In this document: one piece after another, positions 14,956-21,723 of the stretch
Layout of the letters: each line of letters opens with the position of its first letter
How positions within the stretch are numbered: position 1 is the stretch's first letter
DNA from: Flavobacteriales bacterium
GTDB taxonomy: Bacteria; Bacteroidota; Bacteroidia; Flavobacteriales; Flavobacteriaceae
DNA length: 22,717 nucleotides
Direction of reading: 5' to 3'
Assembly: GCA_011525065.1 (NCBI GenBank)
Contig: WTIY01000091.1
Coordinates: 1-22,717, forward strand
Notes under the pieces: model-generated
Seen by the model: only the letters and a program-made list of their open reading frames with translations
The model's database searches: none
Told to the model about the DNA's origin: nothing
Program-made: the position numbers and the translations under genes

Positions 14956-15783
14956 ATGAAGTCTCCTCAGATATCCGTCGTGATCAGTACTTACAACGCC
15001 TTGGAGTGGTTAAAAAAAGTGCTGTGGGGCTACGCGCAACAAGAATTTAGAGATTTTGAATTGGTGATTGCCGATGATGGGTCGACCTCGGATACGGCCC
15101 AGTTCATTCGAGATTTTAAAGCGCAGGTTGATTTTGCTGTACAGCATATTTGGCAGGAGGATGAGGGCTTTCAAAAATCACGAATACTGAATAAGGCTCT
15201 ATCCGCTTGCCGCGGCGACTATGTGGTGATGAGCGATGGCGATTGCATCCCTCGGAAGGATTTTCTCAAAGTCCATTACGATCATCGAGAGCCCGGCTAT
15301 TTTCTTTCAGGCGGTTATTTTATGTTGCCTATGGAGACTTCTGAAGCCATTGATCGACCGTCCATTACTTCAGGCGATTGTTTTGATAAACAGTGGCTGC
15401 TGGCGCGTGGTTTATCGCCTACTTTTAAACTCAGAAAGCTCACGGCGGGCCCGTTTTTGGCCAAAGTTTTAAATGCCATAACCCCGACGAATGCCAGTTG
15501 GAATGGACACAATGCCTCGGGTTGGAAAGCGGATCTTTTGGCCGTTAATGGATTTGATCAGCGCATGCAATACGGCGGACAAGACCGAGAACTCGGGGAG
15601 CGTCTAATGAACTATGGCTTGAAGAGCAAGCAGATTCGTTACAGTGCGATTTGCATTCATTTAGACCACCCCAGAGGCTATAAAAATCAGGCTTCCATAG
15701 ATAAAAACCGCGCCATTCGGAGCATTACGCGAAAGGAAAATCGGGTTTGGACCGATTATGGTTTGACCCAAATCAAGGGCTAA
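14956..15783 (+). CDS. Glycosyltransferase family 2
   Basis: A 275 aa GT2 enzyme related to the one at 10482. ISVVISTYNALEWL opens it, VIADDGSTSDTA sits at 37-48, and SDGD at 93-96 is the DxD-type site. The shared stretch HIWQEDEGFQKSRILNKAL parallels HVWHMDDGFRKSVILNKAV in its relative. Near the C-terminus the galactosyltransferase-like motif is altered: YGGQDRELGERL replaces WGREDSDLARRL. The frame is open 18 codons upstream to a TTG, but the ATG at 14956 gives the standard N-terminus. Its stop overlaps the dapD stop by four bases (CTAA), leaving no room for a terminator. Substrate unknown. Confidence 0.9.
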   Translation: MKSPQISVVISTYNALEWLKKVLWGYAQQEFRDFELVIADDGSTSDTAQFIRDFKAQVDFAVQHIWQEDEGFQKSRILNKALSACRGDYVVMSDGDCIPRKDFLKVHYDHREPGYFLSGGYFMLPMETSEAIDRPSITSGDCFDKQWLLARGLSPTFKLRKLTAGPFLAKVLNAITPTNASWNGHNASGWKADLLAVNGFDQRMQYGGQDRELGERLMNYGLKSKQIRYSAICIHLDHPRGYKNQASIDKNRAIRSITRKENRVWTDYGLTQIKG

Positions 15784-16595
15784 ACGGCTACATCGTAGGT
15801 TCTCAAGGCCTCGTTTAAAGAAGTTTTTTTGTCCGTAGAGGGCTTTCTTTTTCCTATGATCAAAGCACAAGGTACCTGATAATCACCGGCCGGAAAGGAT
15901 TTGGTGTAACTGCCGGGAATTACCACACTGGCGGCGGGCACGCGTCCGCGCATTTCCTTGGGCTCCTTTCCAGTCACATCAATGATTTTTGTCGAGGCGG
16001 TGAGCACGACGTTAGCCCCCAGAACAGCCTCCCGTTCTACGTGAACCCCCTCGACTACGATACACCTTGATCCAATAAAGGCGTCGTCTTCGATGATGAC
16101 TGGGGCGGCTTGAAGCGGTTCTAAAACACCCCCGATGCCTACGCCACCACTTAGGTGAACGTTTGACCCGATTTGCGCACAACTGCCCACTGTGGCCCAG
16201 GTATCTACCATGGTCCCTTCACCTACATGAGCTCCAATGTTCACATAAGACGGCATCATAATGACATTTGGCGCCAAATAAGCACCATGTCGTGCAATGG
16301 CATGCGGAACCACTCGAACACCTTGCTCAGCAAAATTTGACTTCAAGGGGATTTTGTCGTGATATTCAAAAATGCCGACCTCATGGGTTCGCATCTGTTG
16401 TATTGGAAAATAAAGTACAATGGCCTTTTTGACCCATTCATTCACCTGCCATCCTGAAGGCGTTGGCTCTGCACAGCGAAGCAGACCACGATCGCACTGA
16501 GCGACCACTTCTCGAATGGCGTTAATGGTATCCGATTCTTTGAGAAGATTTCGGTCTTCCCAAGCACGTTCAATGATGACTTGTAATGGATTCAT
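15780..16595 (-). CDS. dapD: Tetrahydrodipicolinate N-succinyltransferase
   Basis: Transfers succinyl from succinyl-CoA to tetrahydrodipicolinate in the succinylase branch of the diaminopimelate/lysine pathway, supplying peptidoglycan and lysine. From the ATG at 16595 it is 271 aa, close to the usual 274. An N-terminal helical domain is followed by left-handed beta-helix hexapeptide repeats (about 95-205), including MVDTWATVGSCAQIGSNVHL and GVGIGGVLEPLQAAPVIIED, characteristic DapD segments. A TTG six codons upstream is open but unlikely. It is transcribed away from ruvX from a well-formed promoter at 16611-16641. It ends against the GT2 gene, with overlapping stops. Confidence 0.96.
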   Translation of the reverse strand: MNPLQVIIERAWEDRNLLKESDTINAIREVVAQCDRGLLRCAEPTPSGWQVNEWVKKAIVLYFPIQQMRTHEVGIFEYHDKIPLKSNFAEQGVRVVPHAIARHGAYLAPNVIMMPSYVNIGAHVGEGTMVDTWATVGSCAQIGSNVHLSGGVGIGGVLEPLQAAPVIIEDDAFIGSRCIVVEGVHVEREAVLGANVVLTASTKIIDVTGKEPKEMRGRVPAASVVIPGSYTKSFPAGDYQVPCALIIGKRKPSTDKKTSLNEALRTYDVAV

Positions 16596-16610
16596 TTGGC
16601 GAATTTTGTA

Positions 16611-16641
16611 CAAAGATACTCAGCCCTTTAATTCGTCCCAA
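16611..16641 (-). promoter_or_regulatory. dapD promoter (Bacteroidota type)
   Basis: Reading the minus strand: TTG (16641-16639), 20 bases, TATCTTTG (16618-16611), the full -33/-7 consensus at normal spacing. It ends 15 bases before the dapD ATG, giving a leader of about ten bases. Confidence 0.65.
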
Positions 16642-16662
16642 CTATTTGGGTTACTATTTGGG
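16641..16662 (+). repeat. Ten-base direct repeat in the dapD/ruvX gap
   Basis: ACTATTTGGG occurs at 16641-16650 and again at 16653-16662, a 12-base period. The first copy contains the ruvX -33 TTTG and begins at the edge of the dapD -33. CCCAA (16637-16641) and TTGGG (16646-16650) also form an inverted repeat. It may be an operator or a duplicated -33 region. Confidence 0.55.
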
Positions 16663-16677
16663 AAAGACTTATTTTTG
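16645..16677 (+). promoter_or_regulatory. ruvX promoter (Bacteroidota type)
   Basis: TTTG (16645-16648), 21 bases, TATTTTTG (16670-16677). Both halves match the consensus. The -7 ends five bases before the ruvX ATG, so the transcript should be leaderless or nearly so. It would drive ruvX-def. Confidence 0.65.
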
Positions 16678-16682
16678 TGCTC

Positions 16683-17096
16683 ATGGGCAGAATTGTGGCC
16701 ATTGATTTTGGAACTAAGCGCACGGGTGTTGCCATTACGGACCCCCTGAACATCGTCGCTTCGGGTTTGACGACCGTTCCCACCCAAGACGTGTTGTCTT
16801 ATCTGGAAGCACTGTTCCAAAAGGAACAATTCCTGACCCTAGTGGTGGGAAAACCAGTTCAAAAAATGGGCAATCCTTCAGAAGTCGAAGCGGCCATTTT
16901 GAGCTTTATTGAACAATTTCAATCCAGGTGTCCAAAAGTGCAGGTGGAGCGCTTTGATGAACGGTTTACCAGTAAGCTGGCTATGCGTGCGATGATCGAT
17001 GCGGGGGTCAGAAAAAAGAAAAGACAGAACAAGGCATTGGTTGATCAAATCAGTGCCACCATTATTTTACAGGACTATTTAAAAACCCGATCATGA
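16683..17096 (+). CDS. ruvX: YqgF/RuvX Holliday-junction resolvase-like, 16S pre-rRNA nuclease
   Basis: RNase H-fold nuclease, 137 aa, of the YqgF/RuvX family, known for processing the 5' end of 16S pre-rRNA in E. coli and proposed to resolve Holliday junctions. IVAIDFGTKRTGVAITD has the first catalytic Asp (D8). LVVGKPVQKMGNPS is the family's central motif, a variant of the usual VVGLP. FDERFTSKLA supplies the acidic residue, and VDQISATIILQDYL the last one. An in-frame GTG six bases upstream is rejected because it falls in the -7 element. Its stop overlaps the def ATG (ATGA), so the two are co-translated. Confidence 0.94.
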   Translation: MGRIVAIDFGTKRTGVAITDPLNIVASGLTTVPTQDVLSYLEALFQKEQFLTLVVGKPVQKMGNPSEVEAAILSFIEQFQSRCPKVQVERFDERFTSKLAMRAMIDAGVRKKKRQNKALVDQISATIILQDYLKTRS

Positions 17097-17683
17097 TTTA
17101 TCCAATAGTGGCCTACGGTGACCCAGTTTTGCGTAAAAAAGCGACGGACATCCCTCAGGATTTTCCAGATTTAAATCAACTCATCGACGACATGTTTGAA
17201 ACCATGTACGGGGCCTCGGGGATTGGACTGGCTGCTCCTCAAATCGGCAAACCCATCCGATTGTTTATCGTGGATGCCACTCCTTTTGAGGACGATCAGG
17301 AACTCAGTAAAGAAGATCGAGCGGTATTGAGTGAATTCAAAAAGGTTTTTATCAATGCAGAAATTCTTGAAGAGCGTGGTGATGAGTGGGTATTTAATGA
17401 AGGTTGTTTGAGCATTCCAGACATTCGTGAAGATGTCTTTCGAAAAGACGAAATCACCATACGCTATTTCGACGCTGATTTCAATGAACACACGGAAGTT
17501 TACTCTGGTATTGCCGCTCGTATTATACAACACGAATACGATCATATCGAGGGGGTCCTGTTTACCGACCACTTGTCTGCTTTGAAAAAACGAATGATCA
17601 AAAGTAAACTTGGTCAGATCTCTAAAGGTCTGATTCGTGCCGAATACCGGATGAAGTATCCTCTGGCCAAAAAGAAGCGCTAA
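17093..17683 (+). CDS. def: Peptide deformylase
   Basis: Metalloenzyme that removes the formyl group from the N-terminal methionine of new proteins, 196 aa. The three motifs are intact: GIGLAAPQ (43-50), EGCLSIP (103-109, metal ligand C105) and QHEYDHIEG (146-154, H147 and H151 as ligands and E148 as base). A longer acidic loop lies between motifs I and II (EDDQELSKEDRAVL), common in Bacteroidota deformylases. It overlaps ruvX by four bases and is followed by a promoter-like sequence for the DUF5606 gene. Confidence 0.97.
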   Translation: MIYPIVAYGDPVLRKKATDIPQDFPDLNQLIDDMFETMYGASGIGLAAPQIGKPIRLFIVDATPFEDDQELSKEDRAVLSEFKKVFINAEILEERGDEWVFNEGCLSIPDIREDVFRKDEITIRYFDADFNEHTEVYSGIAARIIQHEYDHIEGVLFTDHLSALKKRMIKSKLGQISKGLIRAEYRMKYPLAKKKR

Positions 17684-17687
17684 GGGA

Positions 17688-17719
17688 TTTGGAAAAGTCC
17701 ATTGGGTCCTTGATATTTG
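17688..17719 (+). promoter_or_regulatory. Candidate promoter for the DUF5606 gene
   Basis: TTTG (17688-17691), 20 bases, GATATTTG (17712-17719), one base from TAnnTTTG. It begins five bases after the def stop and gives a leader of about 15 bases. It suggests a transcript separate from, or added to, that of ruvX-def. Confidence 0.45.
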
Positions 17720-17740
17720 CCGCCTGAAAAATTTGTATTC

Positions 17741-18160
17741 ATGACTTTAGAAAAAATCATTTCGGTCGGCGGTAAGCCCGGGTTATATGAAGTACTTACC
17801 CAAACCCGCACCGGCGTTTTAGCGGCATCATTGATCGATGGAAAGAGAATTACGGTAAGCGCTCGCGAAAATGTGAGTCTTTTGTCTGAGATCGCTATTT
17901 ATACGTTGACTGAGGAAATGCCTTTAGGTGAAGTCTTTCAAAAGATTTTTGACCATTTATCCGGGGCTTCAGCCTTGAGCCATAAATCTTCAAAAGATGA
18001 ATTGGAGGCATTTTTCTTTGATGTTTTGCCTGAGTATGATGAAGATCGTGTTTACGCCAGCGACATCAAAAAGGTGGTTCAATGGTATAATTTATTGATC
18101 GGTAAAGGCGTGACAGATTTTTCCACTCAGGACGAATCTGAGACGAATTCTGAAGCCTAA
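17741..18160 (+). CDS. DUF5606 domain protein
   Basis: A 139 aa protein of a family I know only from Bacteroidota and for which I know no function. The N-terminal half is the conserved part: MTLEKIISVGGKPGLYEVL, then TRTGVLAASLIDGKRITV, a small beta-rich domain that in outline resembles an SH3-like fold. LEAFFFDVLPEYDEDRVYASDIKKVVQWYNLL forms the second conserved block, and the last 15 or so residues are acidic and Ser/Thr-rich. The frame is open to a TTG 24 bases upstream, which lies inside the -7 element, so the ATG is preferred. Its position between def and mazG fits a housekeeping role. A strong terminator follows. Confidence 0.88.
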   Translation: MTLEKIISVGGKPGLYEVLTQTRTGVLAASLIDGKRITVSARENVSLLSEIAIYTLTEEMPLGEVFQKIFDHLSGASALSHKSSKDELEAFFFDVLPEYDEDRVYASDIKKVVQWYNLLIGKGVTDFSTQDESETNSEA

Positions 18161-18191
18161 TACAAGCCCTTATTTTCTTTTTATATTTTAA

Positions 18192-18219
18192 AAAACCTCG
18201 GCCCATCGGTTGAGGTTTT
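18192..18219. terminator. Bidirectional intrinsic terminator after the DUF5606 gene
   Basis: AAAACCTCGGCC pairs with GGTTGAGGTTTT (two G-T pairs inside) around a CATC loop: a 12-pair stem with A-runs on the left and T-runs on the right, extended by TATATTTTTA. It lies 31 bases after the DUF5606 stop and 34 before mazG. Confidence 0.88.
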
Positions 18220-18253
18220 ATATTTTTACACCCATCAAGACACGCATACACCC

Positions 18254-19027
18254 ATGAGCACACGCAAAGAGCAACTCAAGGCTTTAGATCGACTTTTGAC
18301 CATAATGGATGAGCTTCGCGAGCAATGTCCTTGGGATCGAAAACAAACCTTTGAGTCCTTGAGACATTTGACCATCGAGGAAACCTATGAGTTAGCCGAT
18401 GCCATTTTGGATAAGGATCACAAAGCCATGGAAGGGGAGCTCGGTGATTTACTGTTGCATGTATTTTTTTACGCCAAAATAGGCAGTGAGTCAGGGGCCT
18501 TTGACATGGGCACTGTAGCCAATGCTATCAGTGAAAAGCTCATTAATCGGCACCCTCATATCTACGGTGACCTCGAGGTAGCGGATGAAGAGGAGGTCAA
18601 GAAAAATTGGGAACAACTTAAACTAAAAGAAGGCAAAGAGAGCGTTCTTTCTGGGGTACCCAAGGCTTTACCTGCACTCATCAAGGCCAATCGGATTCAG
18701 GACAAGGTCGCCGGGGTTGGGTTTGATTGGGAGGCCCCAGAACAAGTCTTTGATAAAGTAAAAGAAGAACTTGATGAGCTCTCCGAGGCAGTCACTTTAG
18801 GTCAAAAACAAGACATTGAGTCAGAATTTGGTGATGTGCTGTTTTCAATGATCAATTATGCTCGATTTTTGGGGCTCGATCCTGAAGCGGCGCTCGAACG
18901 AACCAACAAAAAGTTCATTAAGCGATTTAAATATCTCGAGCAACAGGCCAAAGCACAAAACAAAACCCTAAAATCCATGACTCTGGAAGAGATGGATGTT
19001 TACTGGGAACAGGCTAAAAATCTATAA
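18254..19027 (+). CDS. mazG: Nucleoside triphosphate pyrophosphohydrolase MazG
   Basis: All-alpha NTP pyrophosphohydrolase, 257 aa, that hydrolyses (d)NTPs, including non-canonical ones, to monophosphates and pyrophosphate. It has two tandem MazG domains as in E. coli MazG. The first has CPWDRKQTFESL, then EE at 42-43, E46, and ELGD at 62-65 (the EExxE...ExxD magnesium site). The second has EELDELSEAV and EFGDVLFSMINYARFLG, followed by ALERTNKKFIKRFKYLE. It starts just after the terminator and ends convergent with the DUF349 gene, overlapping it by six bases. No mazEF toxin-antitoxin genes are nearby, so a link to that system is not supported. Confidence 0.95.
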   Translation: MSTRKEQLKALDRLLTIMDELREQCPWDRKQTFESLRHLTIEETYELADAILDKDHKAMEGELGDLLLHVFFYAKIGSESGAFDMGTVANAISEKLINRHPHIYGDLEVADEEEVKKNWEQLKLKEGKESVLSGVPKALPALIKANRIQDKVAGVGFDWEAPEQVFDKVKEELDELSEAVTLGQKQDIESEFGDVLFSMINYARFLGLDPEAALERTNKKFIKRFKYLEQQAKAQNKTLKSMTLEEMDVYWEQAKNL

Positions 19028-20866
19028 ATTCCTTAACCATTGACGTTTGGCTTGCCACAATTCCAGCTTGTGCTTGTGCTTGTCAATGTTTTGATGGACT
19101 TCTGACAAGAGCGGATTGTCTGCCTTGGAATTTTGAAAAAAGCCAAGGTTGTTTTCCAGCTGATTGATTTCGGCCTTTAAATTTTTGATGTTTTGATCCA
19201 CCAGTTGCCCTTGTTGTTTCAACAGTGTATCCTGATTTTGTGCTGCCAGACCACCCGTATATAGTTCAAAACTCCGCAGTTTGGCGTCGTCGGGTGTTTG
19301 GCCACATGCCTCGAGTGCCTTGGCGACACTGTCAAAAAATTCATCTGCCAATTTATGTTGTTTGACGGGTAATTTTCCTGCCTCATGCCACTTTACAACG
19401 ATTGATTCTACTTCCTCCTGAGATTGGAACTTGGCCTTATTTTTCCCGGCCATTTGATCCATGATGGCCTTTTTCGCAGACAGGGCCTTAAGTTCGGATT
19501 CAGATTCCTGTTTTTGAAGGCTGTGTAAACGATCGAAATAGGTGTTGCAAGCCGTCTTAAACCGCGTCCATATTCTATCGCTATCGCGATGTGGGACTGG
19601 ACCAATGCTGCGCCAATCTGATTGAATTTTTTTCATGATTGGGGTTGCTTTTTTAAAGTCCTCGTCCATTTGATGGGCCTCGGCCAATGCGATTAATTCT
19701 TTTTTGGCCCTTAAATTGTTCATTTGGCTCTTTTTTTGGTCCTTAAAAAAGGCATTTTTGGCTTGATTAAAGGCTCGAGTCGTTTCTTTAAACTCAGCCC
19801 ACAGGGCCTTGTTTTCTTTTTTAGGTACGGCGCCAATCTCAAAGAACTCATCGCGTAATTTCTGAACCTTTTTGGCTGCCTTTTGCCAGTTTTTATGCTG
19901 GTTTCCAGTAGTATCTGCCAGCTCTTGAATGCGTTTTATGATCGCTTGTTTTTTACTCAGGTTTTCCGCTTGATGACGATCTTTTTGTTTAAAAAATTCC
20001 TGGCGCTTGTCGTGAATGATCTTGGTGATTTCACTGAATTTTTCCCAAAGCGGCTCACGGTGTTCTTTGGCTACTGGACCAATGTCTTCTTTCCAAATCT
20101 TGTGAAGTTTCTGGAGTTCTTTGAAGGCTAGGTTTTGATCTTCCAAAGTCGCTAAATTCAGCGCTTGGTGGATGATTCTCATTTTTTGGTCGTAGTTGTA
20201 TTTGAAATCCAGATCCCGAAACTCTCTGTTTAAATTGAGGTAATCGTAGAAATTTTCCACGTGGTGTCGGTAAGTTTGCCAAACACGTTCGTATTCATTA
20301 TTCGGGATTGGCCCTGCTTCGTGCCACTCTTGTTGTAGAGCCTTGAAGGTTTTTAAAGTATTGGTGATGTTCTCTTCCTGATTGAGTAGACCCTTGAATG
20401 ATTCGATGAGCAATTGTCGTTTTTTCAAGTTTTCTTGAAGATCTTTATTGCGCGCTTCAAAGTATTTACGTCTTTTTCTTCTGTAATTGCGAGAGAGTTG
20501 TTCCCATCTTCTGGCTAAGGTATCGTCTTTGGATTCTACTGACGCATCTTCATCGGAATCAGCCGTTTGCTCTATGGGTTGAGCCGTTTCATTTTGCTGC
20601 TTTTGTGGTGCATTAATTTGCTTGAAATGGGCCTCAATATGTTCGCTAAGGGCGTTAATTTTTGGCGCGATTTCAGGGATGTTGTCTTCATCGTCCAAAA
20701 GCCCTTTAAAGGCCTCGAGTAGGGCCTCGATATTCATGTCTGCTTGGGCTAAATCCTCAAAAGGACGCTCTGAGACAGCATTGGTCTCGGATTCATTTAT
20801 TTTGGTATTGTCGATCGGTTGATCGATGGCTTGAGTGGCCTCGCTAGCTTGGTTTAGGTCTGACAT
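19022..20866 (-). CDS. DUF349 repeat protein
   Basis: A 614 aa cytosolic protein with an acidic N-terminal region (about 1-110, rich in Glu, Asp, Gln and Asn) and then five DUF349-type helical repeats. Each repeat has a W-containing core and a GPxP-like turn: WHEAGPIP (about 178), WKEDIGPV (about 256), FFEIGAVP (about 339), WRSIGPVP (about 415) and WHEAGKLP (about 492), spaced 76-83 residues. The C-terminus is predicted coiled coil (NLKAEINQLENNLGFF). DUF349 proteins have no settled function, so I assign none. A TTG three codons upstream is open, but the ATG is preferred. It lies 83 bases behind aroE and has no clear promoter. Confidence 0.9.
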   Translation of the reverse strand: MSDLNQASEATQAIDQPIDNTKINESETNAVSERPFEDLAQADMNIEALLEAFKGLLDDEDNIPEIAPKINALSEHIEAHFKQINAPQKQQNETAQPIEQTADSDEDASVESKDDTLARRWEQLSRNYRRKRRKYFEARNKDLQENLKKRQLLIESFKGLLNQEENITNTLKTFKALQQEWHEAGPIPNNEYERVWQTYRHHVENFYDYLNLNREFRDLDFKYNYDQKMRIIHQALNLATLEDQNLAFKELQKLHKIWKEDIGPVAKEHREPLWEKFSEITKIIHDKRQEFFKQKDRHQAENLSKKQAIIKRIQELADTTGNQHKNWQKAAKKVQKLRDEFFEIGAVPKKENKALWAEFKETTRAFNQAKNAFFKDQKKSQMNNLRAKKELIALAEAHQMDEDFKKATPIMKKIQSDWRSIGPVPHRDSDRIWTRFKTACNTYFDRLHSLQKQESESELKALSAKKAIMDQMAGKNKAKFQSQEEVESIVVKWHEAGKLPVKQHKLADEFFDSVAKALEACGQTPDDAKLRSFELYTGGLAAQNQDTLLKQQGQLVDQNIKNLKAEINQLENNLGFFQNSKADNPLLSEVHQNIDKHKHKLELWQAKRQWLRNL

Positions 20867-20949
20867 CTGTTTCAATGTTTAGGGTCAAAATGTGCGGCAA
20901 TATACTAACTCCGTGTTCAATATAAAACTCGCTCTTGGTTTTTTGGAAA

Positions 20950-21723
20950 TTAAAGGTCCTTTTGCCACAGGTCCCATGCTTCGATGGCCTGAATTTCGAG
21001 CATTTCCAACCCATTTTTTACTCGGGCACCGGATTGCTTGCCTCTGGTTAAAAATAGACTGAACTCAGGGTTGTAAATTAAGTCGTAGAGCGCGTGCTGT
21101 GGCCCAATTGCCGAAAAAGATACATCCGGCGCCTGATCCACATTGGGAAAGGTCCCAAGGGGTGTACAGTTCACAATCAACAGGTGTTGTGCCATGATCT
21201 CTGGAGTCAACTCCTTGTAGGTGAGGATTTGTTGGGGTGGATCGCTTTGGGCACGAGACATTTTAGATGACCCCGCATTTCGCGACACTTGCAAAATTTC
21301 AAACCCCAACTCACGCAGAGCGAAATTCACGGCCTTTGCGGCGCCTCCAGTCCCTAGGACCATGGCTTTTTTATGATCAGGCAGCCCCCAATTCAGAAGG
21401 GATTTAGAAAACCCTAAATGATCTGTATTATGTCCGATAAGGGCACTATCCTTTTTAATCACCACGGTATTAACAGCCCCTATTTCCTGTGCTGTAGACG
21501 ATAATTCATTCAAAAAAGGGATGATGGCCTCTTTGTAAGGAATGGTTACGTTAAACCCTTTCAAGTCTGATTGATTGGCCAGAAAATCATCCAATTGTTC
21601 GATGCTTGACAAATCGAAATTCTCGTACTGGTCTGCGCGTCCTTCCCGCTTGAATTTAGCGTTGAAAAACCCTCGGGAAAACGAGTAGTCAATGTTGCGC
21701 CCGACCAATCCGTATCTAGCCAT
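20950..21723 (-). CDS. aroE: Shikimate dehydrogenase
   Basis: NADP-dependent enzyme reducing 3-dehydroshikimate to shikimate in aromatic amino-acid synthesis, 257 aa, slightly short for the family. The substrate residues are in place: S14 and S16 (DYSFS), K64 in FNVTIPYKEA, N85 in GAVNTVV and D101 in GHNTDHLGF. The NADP loop is GTGGAAK at 124-130, and VNCTPLGTFP is the usual C-terminal motif. The ATG overlaps the 3' end of the popT/DUF368 gene by eight bases, so the two are likely co-transcribed. Confidence 0.95.
   Translation of the reverse strand: MARYGLVGRNIDYSFSRGFFNAKFKREGRADQYENFDLSSIEQLDDFLANQSDLKGFNVTIPYKEAIIPFLNELSSTAQEIGAVNTVVIKKDSALIGHNTDHLGFSKSLLNWGLPDHKKAMVLGTGGAAKAVNFALRELGFEILQVSRNAGSSKMSRAQSDPPQQILTYKELTPEIMAQHLLIVNCTPLGTFPNVDQAPDVSFSAIGPQHALYDLIYNPEFSLFLTRGKQSGARVKNGLEMLEIQAIEAWDLWQKDL

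Noticed and set aside
16677..16682. Two-codon-longer ruvX start (GTG)
   Set aside because: The GTG begins with the last base of the -7 element, so it would lie at or upstream of the transcription start.
18254..19027. MazG as part of a toxin-antitoxin or phage-defence locus
   Set aside because: It is a full two-domain housekeeping MazG with no mazE/mazF or defence genes nearby.
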